In this document: positions 23,168 to 35,830 of the stretch, one piece after another
Layout of the letters: every line of letters starts with the position of its first letter
How positions within the stretch are numbered: position 1 is the stretch's first letter
DNA from: Acanthochromis polyacanthus
Lineage: Eukaryota; Chordata; Actinopteri; Pomacentridae
NCBI RefSeq assembly: GCF_021347895.1
Contig: NC_067134.1
Location: 25,692,347-25,756,346 of the forward strand
Reading direction: 5' to 3'
DNA: 64,000 bases
Translations under genes and position numbers: made by a program
The notes under the pieces: model-generated
The model's database searches: none
What the model was told of the DNA's origin: nothing
The model's input: the letters and a program-made list of their open reading frames with translations, nothing else

Positions 23168-26100
23168 ACATCAAAATCTGTTAAAAGAATCATTAGTTCA
23201 GGCTGTAATATGTCGTAAAACTACCCAGCAGCTCAATATCAAAAATCTTCACATACATAAAAAACGTTTTAATCACTAGTTGTACTGTGGAGAATAATTT
23301 TATTGTGTGTACAAGGTCAGAAATGTGTGATGAAGAAAATAAAGACTGCAAACTAGTGAGCATGAAACAATGCAAGGTTTTAAAAAGTTTCTTTAATAAA
23401 ATATATATCTAAGGGATTGCATTCAGAATGTGTGTAAAACTTTAAGAAAACAGTCTTTTGTTCACATAAAACTGAACTCCACAAAGCAAAAACCTCATTT
23501 CAACTAAAGTCAGAGGTCTTTTGTGCCTTTACGTTCAGCTGCAGTTCCTTTAGCTATAAAACCAGGTGTGATTAAGCTTTTTTAAGACAACCTCAAGACT
23601 TTAAATTTGCTGTAAGTACACAGTTCACGTCCTTCAGGTGACCATTTAGAAAATTAAGCACAGAGAAAATGCGTAAAGCGGGATATACAGTGTATCCAAG
23701 CTGTTTTTAAGGCATAAAGCTTATCTGTCTCCCACTAGTTTCATCCCATTACCGCTCGGCTTATTAGTGGAGAGTAACGTGGCCACTAATTGTGAACATA
23801 CTTGAGGAGAGATGCGGCTAAAATGGCCTTGTTTACACTGAATTTACGAGTGGAATATTAGTAGTTTTTTACCCCACTCACGTATAGTAAGTCACTGTTG
23901 ACCAGAAAAGCAAAGAACAGCTCAGGATTTGTACATTTTCTGTTACTTTGTCTAGCGAGAACTCTATAAATGCACCCAATCTGTATTTAAAATGAAAGAA
24001 TAAATGGTCCTGAAGCGTAAACGGCAACTTTCCTGCCTGCAGCTCTGGCTGTCTGGCAGTCAGGCAAAACCCATTAGCAAGGCTCTGTTAGCGATCGTCT
24101 TGTAAACCGAGACCCCAGCCATTCATTAGGCATCAATCAAAGGACGAGGTGTGATGATTAAATGATGAGTGCAAATGCTTAACAGTGTTCGGTACACCAG
24201 GCCACTTTACTCTGACACTTGAAAATGGAGGGAAAATGGATGGAAGAAAGACGATGTTCGTCTCCGCGCGGACGGCTGGAACTGGTTGGAACTGGATGGC
24301 TGCAACTGGTTAATTTATTCACGGAAGTTATTAAAGAAAGTGAATTTGAAAACCTTGGAGTCAAAGCTTGATGATGCCTCCAAATACTGCTGGAGCAAAG
24401 GGAATTCAAAGTGCTCACACTGGCTCTCAGTAATCATCGTTAAATTACACTCAAATTACGATTTCAGACTTTATTTTTCTTATTTCACAGCTCAGAATGC
24501 ATCAGTGACCATTAGTACGTTGGTTCTTCCCTGAATTAAACCATCGGAGCAAAGTTTTGGATCTATGATGTCTAGAAACGAGCCATGAAAAGGCCTTGGT
24601 CGGTTTTAAGTTGCTCACGATGATGGCTGTAACGTTGAAGCGGTCTTTTTTAACCCATGTTTGAATATCTTTGACTTATCTGGTCAGCAGTGTGTTCATT
24701 TTTCCACAATGGCAGGACACCTTTCCCTTGTGCCTTCCAGAGACTGTTGGTTTTTGGTAACGGCTGAATGGCAAACCAAAGCGTCGCATCGATTCATGCA
24801 CATCAGCCGACACACGTAGCACACATTCAGCCCATCTGGCTGCAACAAATGGTTTCAGGGGAGGCACAATACTGGCCAAGACCAATGTGCAATCAGAACA
24901 CACTGACAACAGCCTGGGAAAGAAGCCAAAGACGGTCTGAAGTCACATTTTAATATCGGAGTATCTCTCCCAGAGCCCCACAAACGCAGTCCTAGACCAG
25001 CAGCCGAGAAGCACAACCAGAACCAGAGTACATTCAGCTCATCTGTCCTGGTGAAGTGGAGTGTTGATCGTTGAAAAGCAGTTCCAAAATTCTCATTCCA
25101 AAGAAATGAGTGAAGAAAACTTTCATTTTGATTCTGCTTATCAGTTCCTAAACAAGTATGACTTGTGCTAGTTCATAAGCGGTGTACTGCAAACACTGTA
25201 TATCTGTTTTTCTTTCCATTTTCTGACGCATTTGTCCAAAATCATGAGTTCATAGGTAAAACTACTCTGCTGCTGAGTTGTTTGATGAGCAGAGAACACC
25301 TCAAAGGCAGTCATTGTGTCGTAATGATCACTTTTTACTTTTTTTTTTTGACAAGTGTGAAAAATATATGAGGACGTTGTGGTAACTTTACATGATCACG
25401 GGCTCTTTTTCTCTTCCGTGACAGTAAAAACAACACAGAGACTATAAGTAGCTGATAAGCTTATTGAGACGTGACTAAAGTAACTTATAGCAACACACTA
25501 CTGCTTCACTAGATTCACACAACAAGCCCACTTGTCTGTCTCTGCCTTCTTAAAGGCTGCGGCGGGTTTAAAAACAGTAACTAATTATGAAATATGTGTT
25601 TACCTTAATCTTCTACATCAATAGAATTGCCATTAACACATTATGAAAGTATTGGAAATGTTACATAAACCAAAAGCAGCCATAAGCAGGAAAATGTACT
25701 CTGGTATTAAAAGTATTCAATGCAGAAAGAATGTCTCTAATAACATATCATTAGATTATTATTACTCATGCATTAATGTCAATGATTTTTTCAGTTGTAG
25801 TAGCCCTGACCAGCTGCCTGCACAGAATCAGAATTATTTTAGTACAAATGATTCCCTCTTTGAGTCAAGTGCTACTCACTAGAAGTATTTGTCAAAATCA
25901 CACACAAACAAAAACCGAAGCAACTTAAAACCTGCTTTGTTAGGAAATATTAGGAACAAAACAAAACCTTACTTTATATGCCGCTGTGACTGTCAAAAGA
26001 AATTCTGTTGTATAGGAACGTGGAATGACAAAGAATTTATCTACTATCACAGACAAGCGCAACCTCTAAAATCTGATCAGGGTCAGGGCTTTTAAATGAT

Positions 26101-26311
26101 CATCAGTTGGCGAACAAATGAGCAACTGTTCCGCCACCAACTGCAGTTACAAGCAGTAGGCTTGTCATCTGTGTCTGTATAAATGCAGAGAAAATGAGGC
26201 TTTAAGAAACGAGTAATTTTTTTCCTGAGGGATACCTGAGCTTGTTGTGTACAATCAACCCCGTTTGATTAGATAATACACAGCTGGAATAATGAACGAT
26301 TATGGGTCTCT
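23168..26311. other. Intergenic, nothing recognised
   Basis: About 3 kb of unique sequence. A 77-codon minus-strand frame at 24676-24909 and smaller ones lack recognisable domains. No repeat termini or RNA genes were seen. Confidence 0.4.
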
Positions 26312-26572
26312 TTTACCCCCTTTGTTGTCCTCATTTACGGGCGCCACAAAATATTGTTTCCTTGTCTGAAAAAATAAAAAAAATCAGCAAAAAAAATCAC
26401 CAAATTTCTGAAAATTTGGAAAACCTTCAGGAAGAAAACTTCAATAATTCCTTAAAAGTTTTATTTTAAAAAAAATATCACTCATTTGCCAGAAAATTCT
26501 TGTCAATATTTTTGAAAAATGAGAAAAATCTTCCCAAAAAAATCTTGAAAATATCTGAAGTGATTCCATATA

Positions 26573-26786
26573 CACACGTGGACAAAATTGTTGGTACCCC
26601 TCAGTTAAAGAAGGAAAAACCCACAATTCTCACTGAAATCACTTGAAATTCACAAAAGTAACAATAAATAAAAAATTATTGAAAATTAAATAATCAAAAT
26701 CAGCCATTACTTTTGAATTGTTGATTAACATAATTATTTAAAAAAACAAACTAATGAAATAGGGCTGGACAAAAATGATGGTACCC
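26573..26786 (+). repeat. Left terminal inverted repeat of the Tc1-like element (IR/DR type)
   Basis: It pairs with 27995-28207. The outer direct repeat starts at about 26579 (ggacaaaattgttggtaccc). The inner one ends at 26786 (ggacaaaaatgatggtaccc). These are the presumed transposase binding sites, by analogy with Sleeping Beauty-type elements. Confidence 0.88.
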
Positions 26787-26791
26787 ATAAC

Positions 26792-27928
<1,137 letters not shown>

Positions 27929-27994
27929 TCAATTAAATGACACACCTGAGTTAATCATGTCACTCTGGTCAAATAGTTTTCAATCTTTTATAGA

Positions 27995-28207
27995 GGTACC
28001 ATCATTTTTGTCCAGGCCTGTTTCATTAGTTTGTTTTTTTAAATAATTATGTTAATCAACAATTCAAAAGTAATGGCTGTTTTTGATTATTGAATTTTCA
28101 ATAAATTTTTATTTATTGTTACTTTTGTGAGTTTCAAGTGATTTCAGTGAGAATTGTGGGTTTTTCCTTCTTTAACTGAGGGGTACCAACAATTTTGTCC
28201 ACGTGTG
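27995..28207 (-). repeat. Right terminal inverted repeat of the Tc1-like element
   Basis: Reverse complement of the left repeat with about six substitutions over 213 bp. It has an inner copy (ggtaccatcatttttgtcca) at 27995-28014 and an outer copy up to the CCACGTGTG end. Confidence 0.88.
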
Positions 28208-28229
28208 TATATATCAGTAAAACTTATAT

Positions 28230-28320
28230 TTTCTTTAAGAACATTCCCAAAAAAATCAACCAAAATCCAGCGAATTTCGCTGGATTTTGGTTGATTTTTT
28301 TGGGAATGTTCTTAAAGAAA
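28230..28320. repeat. 91 bp palindrome at the MITE centre
   Basis: Arms of 45 bases around one central base read tttctttaagaacattcc... and its exact inverse. The centre is CCAGCGAATTTCGCTGG. It would form a long hairpin as RNA or single-stranded DNA. Confidence 0.9.
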
Positions 28321-28477
28321 AATATTTTTTTTTACATTTTTTTTTCCACCAAAAAATGTTCAAAAATTTCCAAAAAATGTTAAAAATGTGGACATCAGAA
28401 GATTCACTGTGAAAATATATTTTTTTCGACATTTTCAAACTTTAAAACAAGTCGATTTTGACCCGACACGAGGGTTA

Positions 28478-29381
28478 AAGTGAGAAAAACTTGGACTGTT
28501 ATTGACGTATTTTAGGCGGAAATCATTGAGGAGGCTGGGCTGTTTTCCACATGACGTACTGTATGTCATACCTAGCATACGTGTGTGTTTGTGTACTGTG
28601 TGCTCTGTCGGTGCTGCTGAGCTGCAGCAGAGCTGACAGCTTGCTGTGACAGAGAGCCTTAAACAAACCCACCGGGTCGGCTGCTGCACAGGAGAAATGC
28701 CTTTGATTCTATTAGCCCTGTTTGTGAGAGTGTGTGTGTTTGTGTTCATGGCCTGCTGGCTTACAGATTTCATTCCAAATAGCAGGGAGAAGATGTAAAG
28801 AACATCCTTAATGCTTTGTGTTTTATCTCCAAGCAGTCTTTGATCCCCTGCTCTGTCCACGAGCGTGTTGACAAAAAGGAAATTTGTGATATTTTATACC
28901 CCACTACAATGATATCAACATGATCAATCAAATACACGTGCTAATTTATTGTTTCCTCTTTCTTTCAGTGTCACTTTGAGGCTCTTCAGCCCGTTCTTTG
29001 CTGAAAAGTGGTCTTTGAAACAATGCAGTAATTGGCTACGCTAGGCTGCAGAAGCAACGTGGTAAACAGAATCTGAACCAAGGGGTTTTCTTGCAAAGAG
29101 GAGTTTTTGCCACACTTATTAAAGATTTTACCTCGCAGGTCAGTTAACCCTCATGTCATCCTTCCAAAAAGCAGAGTAGTTACTGAAAGTTTGTCATCAC
29201 AGAGGATGAATAAAAAGTCCTGGTATTGGTTATGTTCCGACAATGTCCTCCTGCCTTGTTCACTTCCGTTTAAAACCCTGCTAATCCCGGTTCCTTCAGG
29301 TGTTTGGTGTTCTCTTCGGGTACTTTACTGGAGCCGCAGAAGAGACTAATCCATCCTTGTAAAGTGTTTTGTGCTTTTTTT
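28478..29381. other. Intergenic; isolated MITE-end-like word
   Basis: Unique sequence with no gene recognised. At 29144-29161 'ttaaccctcatgtcatcc' looks like a lone end of the TTAA/CCCTC family without its body. Confidence 0.4.
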
Positions 29382-29810
29382 ATCCCCCGCCATGCCATAG
29401 GCACGAAGGGGGATATTGGCGTCATCGCGTCCGTCCGCCTGTACGTACGTCCGCATTTTGTTTCCGGAGCACATCTCAGGAACTACTTGAGGGATTTCAT
29501 TCATATTGCACCCAGGCCATCTCTATGTAGTGTAGATGTGCCTTTTGGGGTGTATGAACTTGACCTCATTTTCAAGGTCATACTGAGGCACTTCAAATAT
29601 TTTTTTGTTTCTGGGTCATATCTCAGAAACTACTTGAGGGATTTCATTCATATTGCGCACACTAAGGCTGTTGGTAATGTAGATGTGCCTTTTGGGGTGT
29701 ATGACCTTGACCTGATTATTTTTATTGTAGTCACCATGTATCATTTTATTGGTGTATCGTCCACTATAGATTATCTTGCACTTCCAGGCACTATATATAC
29801 GGCGGGGGAT
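29382..29810. mobile_element. Short TIR repeat with two internal 147 bp direct repeats
   Basis: The ends ATCCCCCGCC and GGCGGGGGAT are exact 10 bp inverted repeats. Inside, 'atctcaggaactacttgagg' at 29473 recurs at 29620 (one mismatch), with matching downstream text up to 'gatgtgccttttggggtgta'. I recognise the 'cccccgccatgccataggca' start as a dispersed fish repeat but cannot name its superfamily. No target duplication was confirmed. Confidence 0.5.
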
Positions 29811-31842
29811 GTTTTAAGCAAAGCATGTTTATTGCAGTACACCGTTTATGTCGAACTAATGCAAGGACAATTCGTTTAGCAACCTATAAGCAAAACAAAA
29901 TTATTCCTGTGCAGTTCTAACTTTAAAACCACTTCTAAGCTGAAGCTGATCCTCTACAATCATTAGAAAATATTGTTTGGCAACATGATGATTTTTTCAG
30001 CTGCTGTTGGGGCAGGCAGAGGTTTAGTCTAATTTATAAGATCAACACGAAGCAGCTACTGGTAACTTAGCTGAAAATCTGCGCAAACAAAGACAAGAGA
30101 CAACACCAGCAATTAGAAACAAATGAGGAACACTGTTCTCCCACCACAGTTATTTTGTAGTGTAAATCTGAATTGACAATTATGAGAAGTATTCATAAAA
30201 AGCCATTAAATCTGTCGCAGCTAACTTTATAGATAGATGAGAAGATGGTTATTTTATTCCACTTTGGCTGAATCCTCCTTTTAAACCCTATATTTGACAG
30301 TGTCTGTCCTGAGTGAAGTACAGGCAGCCTTTCCAGCACCATCCCCATTGGTCCTCACACTAACAATGGAGCACTCTGGGTATTTCCAGTCTGTCCAGGC
30401 TCAGCACTGCCGTCCAGTAAAAATCTACTCACTGTTGGCAACACAGGCCATCCAACATGAGTCGATGTCACCAAATAGTCATTGTCATTAACTCATGAAT
30501 TCAGAGCAGCTTTTTTTTGCAACACAAATAAAGCAGAGATTTCATACTTGTCTAGTCTTATTTCAAGGTTTTGTAGAGATTTAAAGAGATCTATCTGTCT
30601 GATAAAACTGAAACCTTTTATTATTGTATATAAGCACAGGAGTGGCGGTGCTTTATCACAACTGTTGTTTTTTTTGTGTGTGTGTTGCAGATATTAAGAT
30701 CTCGGATTGCTTTGGGGAATCTCCACTTGAAAAGACGACCTCTACGGACTTTTTACAACGGACACGAAACCTCAGAAGAAGCTGCATCTGATGGGGCTCA
30801 TCCATCTCCTGATGAGCAGACACTAACACTGACTGCACACACTCAGGAACTGTGTGAACTAGTCCTCTTAAGCCAAAACCACAGAAGGTAAAGTCCTTAT
30901 TCTGAACACAAGTGGTGCTCCTTTCTGAAGACGGACGGCACAAACCACCGTATCCTTCCCGATGTATAATAAATAAACTGAGTAAATCCAAGAATGCAGC
31001 GAAGTGCCACTTTCATTAACAACAACTGGAGCCAAAGAAGTCATATGGCTGTGAAGATATTGAAGTGTTTTTGCTGCATCTATGCCACGTACCCGGAGAA
31101 TTTTACGTCATTCACCAGCCTGGTAACCGACTGAGACTCCGGACTGCACTCTTTGCTTTATTGTCGTATTTCTACAACTTCTTGCAAAAAGATCACAGAT
31201 GACCAACCAGCAACAACCAAAAAATTAGCTTTCCTGTTAAAATATCCAACATGAACATCTTGGCGTGCAACCTTCTGCGTTTAACGAAGCACCAAAGAAA
31301 CTTCAGAGTGTCCAGCTGACATCATGATGCAGCACAAATGGCTAATAATCTGCAAAAGTCTGGGCCCTGTAAAGCCTCAGCAGGCCTCTTTTCCTGCTTA
31401 TACATCCACTGTTGCATCCCTGGCTAAACAAGCCCATGTATCTGCAGTTGTTATCTGGATAAATACCAATAAAGTTCTCTTCTTCCTCGCCGTATTGTCA
31501 GAAACTGATGATGCAGAGAGAAAGAAACCTTTAATTTTTACGTTGGTTAGTTTTACCAACACCATTATCCACATTTCCTCAAAGATTTCTTTAGTCTTTC
31601 TTTTAATATTAATAAAATATGAATGTCTAAAAGATGGATTGAAGATCATTTTTGACCGTAAAAGGAGGAGGAAATGTGATCAGTTGGATTTCTGCCCTTT
31701 CAGTCTGTTTTTGTATTTCCTTGTTATGTGTTTCAGATTTATTTTTCAGAATAACCAGCACTGCTTATCCTTTATTCAAAGTACTTGACTGCAGGTAAGA
31801 GATTTACTTACCAATTTAAACCATTGACATAAATATGGATCA
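29811..31842. other. Intergenic; one possible non-coding exon
   Basis: Unique sequence. The longest frame (31324-31788, 154 codons) shows no domain. A splice-site pair at 30691-30889 is listed separately. Confidence 0.4.
30691..30889 (+). other. Possible non-coding exon (splice sites only)
   Basis: TTTTTTTTGTGTGTGTGTTGCAG precedes 30691 as a strong acceptor, and ACAGAAG|GTAAAG follows 30889 as a good donor. The interior is less AT-rich than its surroundings. One frame stays open over most of it but shows no domain. It lies about 3.9 kb upstream of sox1 on the same strand, so an upstream or overlapping lncRNA is conceivable. Confidence 0.25.
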
Positions 31843-32253
31843 TTAACTTGACCTTTCTGTTGTCTTCACCAAAACAAAATGTTTATTTGTCTGAAAAAAA
31901 TCCAAAAATTCAGCAAAAAAATCCCCCAAATTTCTGAAAATTTGCACAACCTTAAGGAAGAAATTAAAAAAAAAAAAAAAAAAAATCTGCCAAATTTGGC
32001 AAGAAAATTCTTGCAAATATTTTCAAAAAATAAGTAAAGATTTTCCAAAAAAATCCAGTGATTACATATATATCAGTAGAACTTCTATTTCGCTGGATTT
32101 TGGTTGTTTTTTTTGGTTAATGTTTTTAAAGAAACGCTTAACATTTATTTTTTTCCAGCAGAAAATGTTCAGAAGTTTCCCAAAAATGTTGAAAATATAT
32201 ATTTTTTCCCCACATTTTTAAACTAAAACTGGTCAGGATGACACGAGCGTTAA
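31843..32253 (+). mobile_element. TTAA/CCCTC MITE copy, shortened
   Basis: It runs from TTAA near 31843 ('acctttctgttgtcttc', eroded left end) through the family body to 'ggatgacacgagcgttaa'. The left arm of the central hairpin is deleted, leaving 'tttcgctggattttggttg' only. Confidence 0.65.
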
Positions 32254-33629
32254 ACATCATCTTTACCAACGAGCAACACAGAAGCAGCTCTACAGAAATT
32301 CATTTTCAAAAACAAAGGGACAACATGAAAGGTGTTTAGAAGAATTTCTGATGAGATTAATTGAATCAGAACAACTATTATCCTTCAACTACCTGTATAG
32401 AGTTTACACGTGTGCCTCTGAATAATGTTTGTTTTTGTCTTAATCGTTCAGGAGCCTCATCCTCAAACCCGCCGTGGTTTGTTGACGCTGCATCTCCAGT
32501 GCTTCCACGATGATGTTTACACCCACTGGTGGTCCAAACTCTGAAACTGCTTCACTGGGTTTTGCTCATTTGGATCCATTTGAGGGGCCTTAACTCAGCA
32601 TCACACGGGAATCTAGAAGCGATAATGTGAGGGATCACAAAGACGGCGACTCTCAACCCATCTCAGACTGCAAATAAAAGCATCCAAACATCTCTGAGAA
32701 GCTCTGAGTTGGATGCTTCTCTTCATCAGCTGTCAGTGGAGTCCTTTAGCAGAAACCTGAAGACTGAACAACAGAGTTAATTCACTGAGCCTCTCCCTGC
32801 TCGCCATGGAATCAATACCTGAACAGATACTACATTAGAAAACGGAGCAAAGTCGTCACTGACGAGATATTATTTGGTCAGTGTGAGATACTTCCATCAA
32901 TTCTCCGGTCTGATTGCAGCCTCTAAACAAGTCCTCTGTGGGATTTTTCTTGATGCTGCTGTTTGTGTCCACGTGTTATTGTGCTGGAAGCAGAAAAAAA
33001 AAAGGACAGCGAGCGCAAAAACAGAGCAGACGAGCCACTTAACAGCACTATGCCCGGCTGGTGCAAGGCAGTGAGAGGAGAATCCAGCCATGCCGGCGTG
33101 CCAACATAGTTTACCAGCTCGCTGAGAGGCGGGCAGCACCTGACAGATGCCACTTGGGAGCATAATTCCAGTGGGCTGAAAAGATCCTCTACATGACGGG
33201 AAGCCAGAGAAGCGGGAGGAGACCGGAATACCCAACAACTGAAGGCAGCGTTAATGTTGTCTGTGCATCTATTCCTTCCTGTTTTACTGTGTTTAGAAGA
33301 TAAAATGCAAATACTGTTTTTTTTTTTAGATGGAAACATGCTCAGATTTACTGTTTCTTTGTCTTGTGTGATAATAAACTGAATATGATGACGTTTTGCA
33401 AGCCTAAACAAGTGATTTCAATATTTTGGGATGGGCATTTCTTTTCATTTTATCACCCTTTATAACCGAGAAACAATAAACTGCACATGAAATTTGCGTG
33501 GCCTGTTTGAAAACCCACTGTCCTCCTCTATCCAGGCCTCTGGCAGCGTTTTACCTTGTTACCGTAATAAACTGCGATCATTTAAAGTCTGTAACATCTC
33601 TAACGTGTGTTCCAGGATTACTGTAGGTT
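32254..33629. other. Intergenic upstream of sox1, nothing recognised
   Basis: Unique sequence. Overlapping frames on the minus strand at 32897-33411 share the same DNA in different phases without any domain. Confidence 0.4.
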
Positions 33630-33775
33630 TTGTTTGCCGTCCCCCCTTTCTCTCGTGCTGCCGGCGAAACAAACAAAAGGGCCGCTTTGAATGGCACGTG
33701 CTCCGGGCGTCAGTCACCTGTTTCCTAGCAACGGGCACAACAGAAAAGCACCTGTGGCTCTGAATAGGAGGCTGT
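33630..33775. promoter_or_regulatory. Candidate regulatory element with an RFX X-box-like site
   Basis: It contains GTTTCCTAGCAACG (33720-33733), close to the RFX X-box GTNRCC-N-RGYAAC, with the GCAAC half site intact. Nearby are CACGTG (33696-33701, E-box) and AACAAACAAAAGG (33668-33680, SOX/FOX-like). It is GC-richer than its surroundings and free of repeats, about 1 kb upstream of sox1. Conservation was not tested. Confidence 0.35.
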
Positions 33776-34268
33776 AACCCTTAGTTTAAAAAAAGGAAAA
33801 AAGGAAAAAGGAGGAGGTGGGGGGGAGGCAAATTTGCTAAAACACATTTGATTTTTATGATATGTATAACAGGAATAGATAGATCTCAAAAAATACATGA
33901 CACCTAATCTGTAACATATGTGTGGTTACTTTAAAATGATAAGACGGACCTTTATTAATCAAAAACTGATAATTAAGAAACATACAGTGTTGATTCTGTA
34001 CAGTTCTGTACATAAGCAGCAGCCTGTTAATTTAAATAGACTTTAACTGGTTGATAACTTTGTGTTTGTTGTGATGGTGACTAGAATTAAAGCCCTGACG
34101 ACTCATTCAGCTCTTTTTAATGACTGCTAGGTTTTCATCAGAGTGTTTTCTTCCAGTTTTATTTGCAGCAGTGGGATATTTGTTTTTTTTTTCGATTCTT
34201 AAACGTTAATATGAAAATATGAGCGGGCTCTGTGAAGCAGCGGACATGCGCACAATTATGGAATGAAA

Positions 34269-34270
<2 letters not shown>
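33776..34270. other. AT-rich spacer upstream of the sox1 microsatellite
   Basis: An A/G-rich patch lies at 33786-33832 and then AT-rich unique sequence. Nothing recognised. Confidence 0.4.
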
Positions 34271-34329
<59 letters not shown>

Positions 34330-34331
34330 AG

Positions 34332-34392
<61 letters not shown>
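34271..34392. repeat. (GT)n - CAGCT - (AC)n perfect palindromic microsatellite
   Basis: About 58 bp of GT dinucleotides, five spacer bases, then about 59 bp of AC dinucleotides. The two runs are exact inverse complements, giving a hairpin of about 58 bp per arm. Alternating purine-pyrimidine sequence of this length also favours Z-DNA. It ends about 37 bp before the CRE-like site of the sox1 upstream region. Confidence 0.95.
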
Positions 34393-34394
<2 letters not shown>

Positions 34395-34419
34395 TGACAG
34401 AGGGAGTCATTTTTAGGTC

Positions 34420-34765
34420 TCGCGCTCCGACGTCACCAGAACCCAGAGCCCTCCATGTAAATCACGTCCCGGTTCGAGCCTCTCCATTGGCCGCTCTTCG
34501 CTCATTTAGCTGCTGTCAGAGCGCGCGGCCCGGCCACGCTCCGGTAACTTTTCCGCGCACAGCTCCAACCAAAGTCAAACATCCGCTCTTTCCGTGCGCT
34601 CCTGGATGACAGGAAAAAAGGCGGAGAGGGGAAGAGAGCGCAGGTTTACCTCCGAGTGGATTCCACCTGAGAGCGCAGCTCCTCTTCATCTCCTCCTCCT
34701 CTTCCTCGGAGCTCCAGCCTGAATGTTTCTCGGTGTCTGACGGGAGTCCGACCCAGACCAGGTGA
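34420..34765 (+). promoter_or_regulatory. sox1: sox1 proximal promoter and 5' leader
   Basis: A GC- and CpG-rich stretch begins abruptly after the microsatellite. Visible sites are GACGTCAC (34429-34436, CRE-like half site), ATGTAAAT (34455-34462, one base from the POU octamer ATGCAAAT) and CCATTGGCC (34484-34492, inverted CCAAT box). There is no convincing TATA box, as usual for CpG-island developmental genes. The transcription start cannot be placed, so the boundary between promoter and 5' UTR is open. Confidence 0.6.
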
Positions 34766-35830
34766 ATGTACAGCATCATGATGGAGACGGACTTACATTC
34801 CCCCGTGGTGCCCCAGACCAACCCATCCAACCCGGGGGGACACGCGGGAGGAGGAGGCGGGGGCCCCGGAGGCAAAGTCCCCCAGGAGAGGATCAAGAGA
34901 CCCATGAACGCTTTCATGGTGTGGTCCCGGGGCCAGCGCAGGAAAATGGCCCAGGAGAACCCCAAGATGCACAACTCCGAGATCAGCAAGCGGCTGGGCG
35001 CCGAGTGGAAGGTGATGACCGAGGCGGAGAAGAGGCCGTTCATCGACGAGGCGAAGCGGCTCCGGGCCATGCACATGAAGGAGCACCCGGACTATAAGTA
35101 CCGGCCGCGGAGGAAGACCAAGACGCTGCTGAAGAAGGACAAGTACTCTCTGGCCGGCGGGCTGCTCGGCTCCCCGGCGGGCGTCGGGATGGGCGGCGGG
35201 CAGCGGCTGGAGAGTCCCGGAGGGGGCCACGTAGGGGCCAACGCGGGCTACGCCACGCACGTGAACGGCTGGGCGAACGGCACGTACTCGGGGCAGGTGG
35301 CGGCGGCGGCGGCGGCGGCTCACGCCATGATGCAGGAGGCGCAGCTGGCTTACACGCAACACCCGGGCACCGGGACTCACCCGCACCACCCGCATCCGCA
35401 CCACCACGCGCACCACCACCCGCACAACCCGCAGCCCGTGCACAGGTACGACATGAGCGCCTTATCTTACAGCCCCATCTCAAACTCTCAGAGCTACATG
35501 AGCGCCTCACCGCCGGGCTACGGCGGGATCACCGGCTACACTCACCAGCATCAAAGCTCCGGTGTGTCCCCGGTGTCCGGAGCGATCGGAGGGACTCTGG
35601 GGTCCCTGGTGAAATCTGAGCCTAGCGTGAGCCCCCCGGTCTCCACCGGCCGCGGACCGCCGCCGTGCCCTACGGGAGACCTGCGGGACATGATCAGCAT
35701 GTACCTGCCGACGGGAGAGGCGGCGGGGGACTCCTCCGTTCAGAGCAGACTGCACGTGCTCCACCCGCAGCACTACCAGAGCAGCGGCTCCACTCCGGTA
35801 AACGGGACGGTTCCTCTGACCCACATTTAA
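34766..35830 (+). CDS. sox1: Sox1, SoxB1 HMG-box transcription factor (single exon)
   Basis: A 354-residue nuclear transcription factor that by family knowledge maintains neural progenitors and acts with POU partners on CATTGT-type sites. It starts [13 protein letters not shown], the SOX1 N-terminus. A Gly-rich linker (about 24-36) leads to the HMG box at 42-112, with [11 protein letters not shown] (45-55), the intact minor-groove wedge residues FM, and [11 protein letters not shown] (107-117). The SoxB1 extension [16 protein letters not shown] follows. Then come [17 protein letters not shown], an eight-Ala run before [11 protein letters not shown], a His-rich stretch (about 206-225), [28 protein letters not shown] (sumoylation-type), [11 protein letters not shown] and the C-terminal [10 protein letters not shown]. 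There are no introns, as usual for SoxB1. The first ATG has a weak context (T at -3, T at +4), while codon 6 has A at -3 and G at +4. It is distinguished from Sox2/Sox3 by its N-terminus and C-terminal motifs; assignment to the teleost a or b duplicate is not possible. Confidence 0.97.
   Translation: MYSIMMETDLHSPVVPQTNPSNPGGHAGGGGGGPGGKVPQERIKRPMNAFMVWSRGQRRKMAQENPKMHNSEISKRLGAEWKVMTEAEKRPFIDEAKRLRAMHMKEHPDYKYRPRRKTKTLLKKDKYSLAGGLLGSPAGVGMGGGQRLESPGGGHVGANAGYATHVNGWANGTYSGQVAAAAAAAHAMMQEAQLAYTQHPGTGTHPHHPHPHHHAHHHPHNPQPVHRYDMSALSYSPISNSQSYMSASPPGYGGITGYTHQHQSSGVSPVSGAIGGTLGSLVKSEPSVSPPVSTGRGPPPCPTGDLRDMISMYLPTGEAAGDSSVQSRLHVLHPQHYQSSGSTPVNGTVPLTHI

Noticed and set aside
29144..29161. Complete TTAA/CCCTC MITE
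   Set aside because: Only one end-like word is present; no body or partner end, so it is noted only as a possible scrap.
31324..31788. 154-codon ATG frame upstream of sox1
   Set aside because: AT-rich, no recognisable domain, no splice or promoter signals; compatible with chance.
34159..34609. Reading frames encoding VCVCVC / THTHTH
   Set aside because: Translation of GT/AC microsatellites in both strands.
34516..35824. Minus-strand and alternative-frame open frames of 105-216 codons over sox1
   Set aside because: Shadows of a GC-rich coding exon; no domain and no independent signals.
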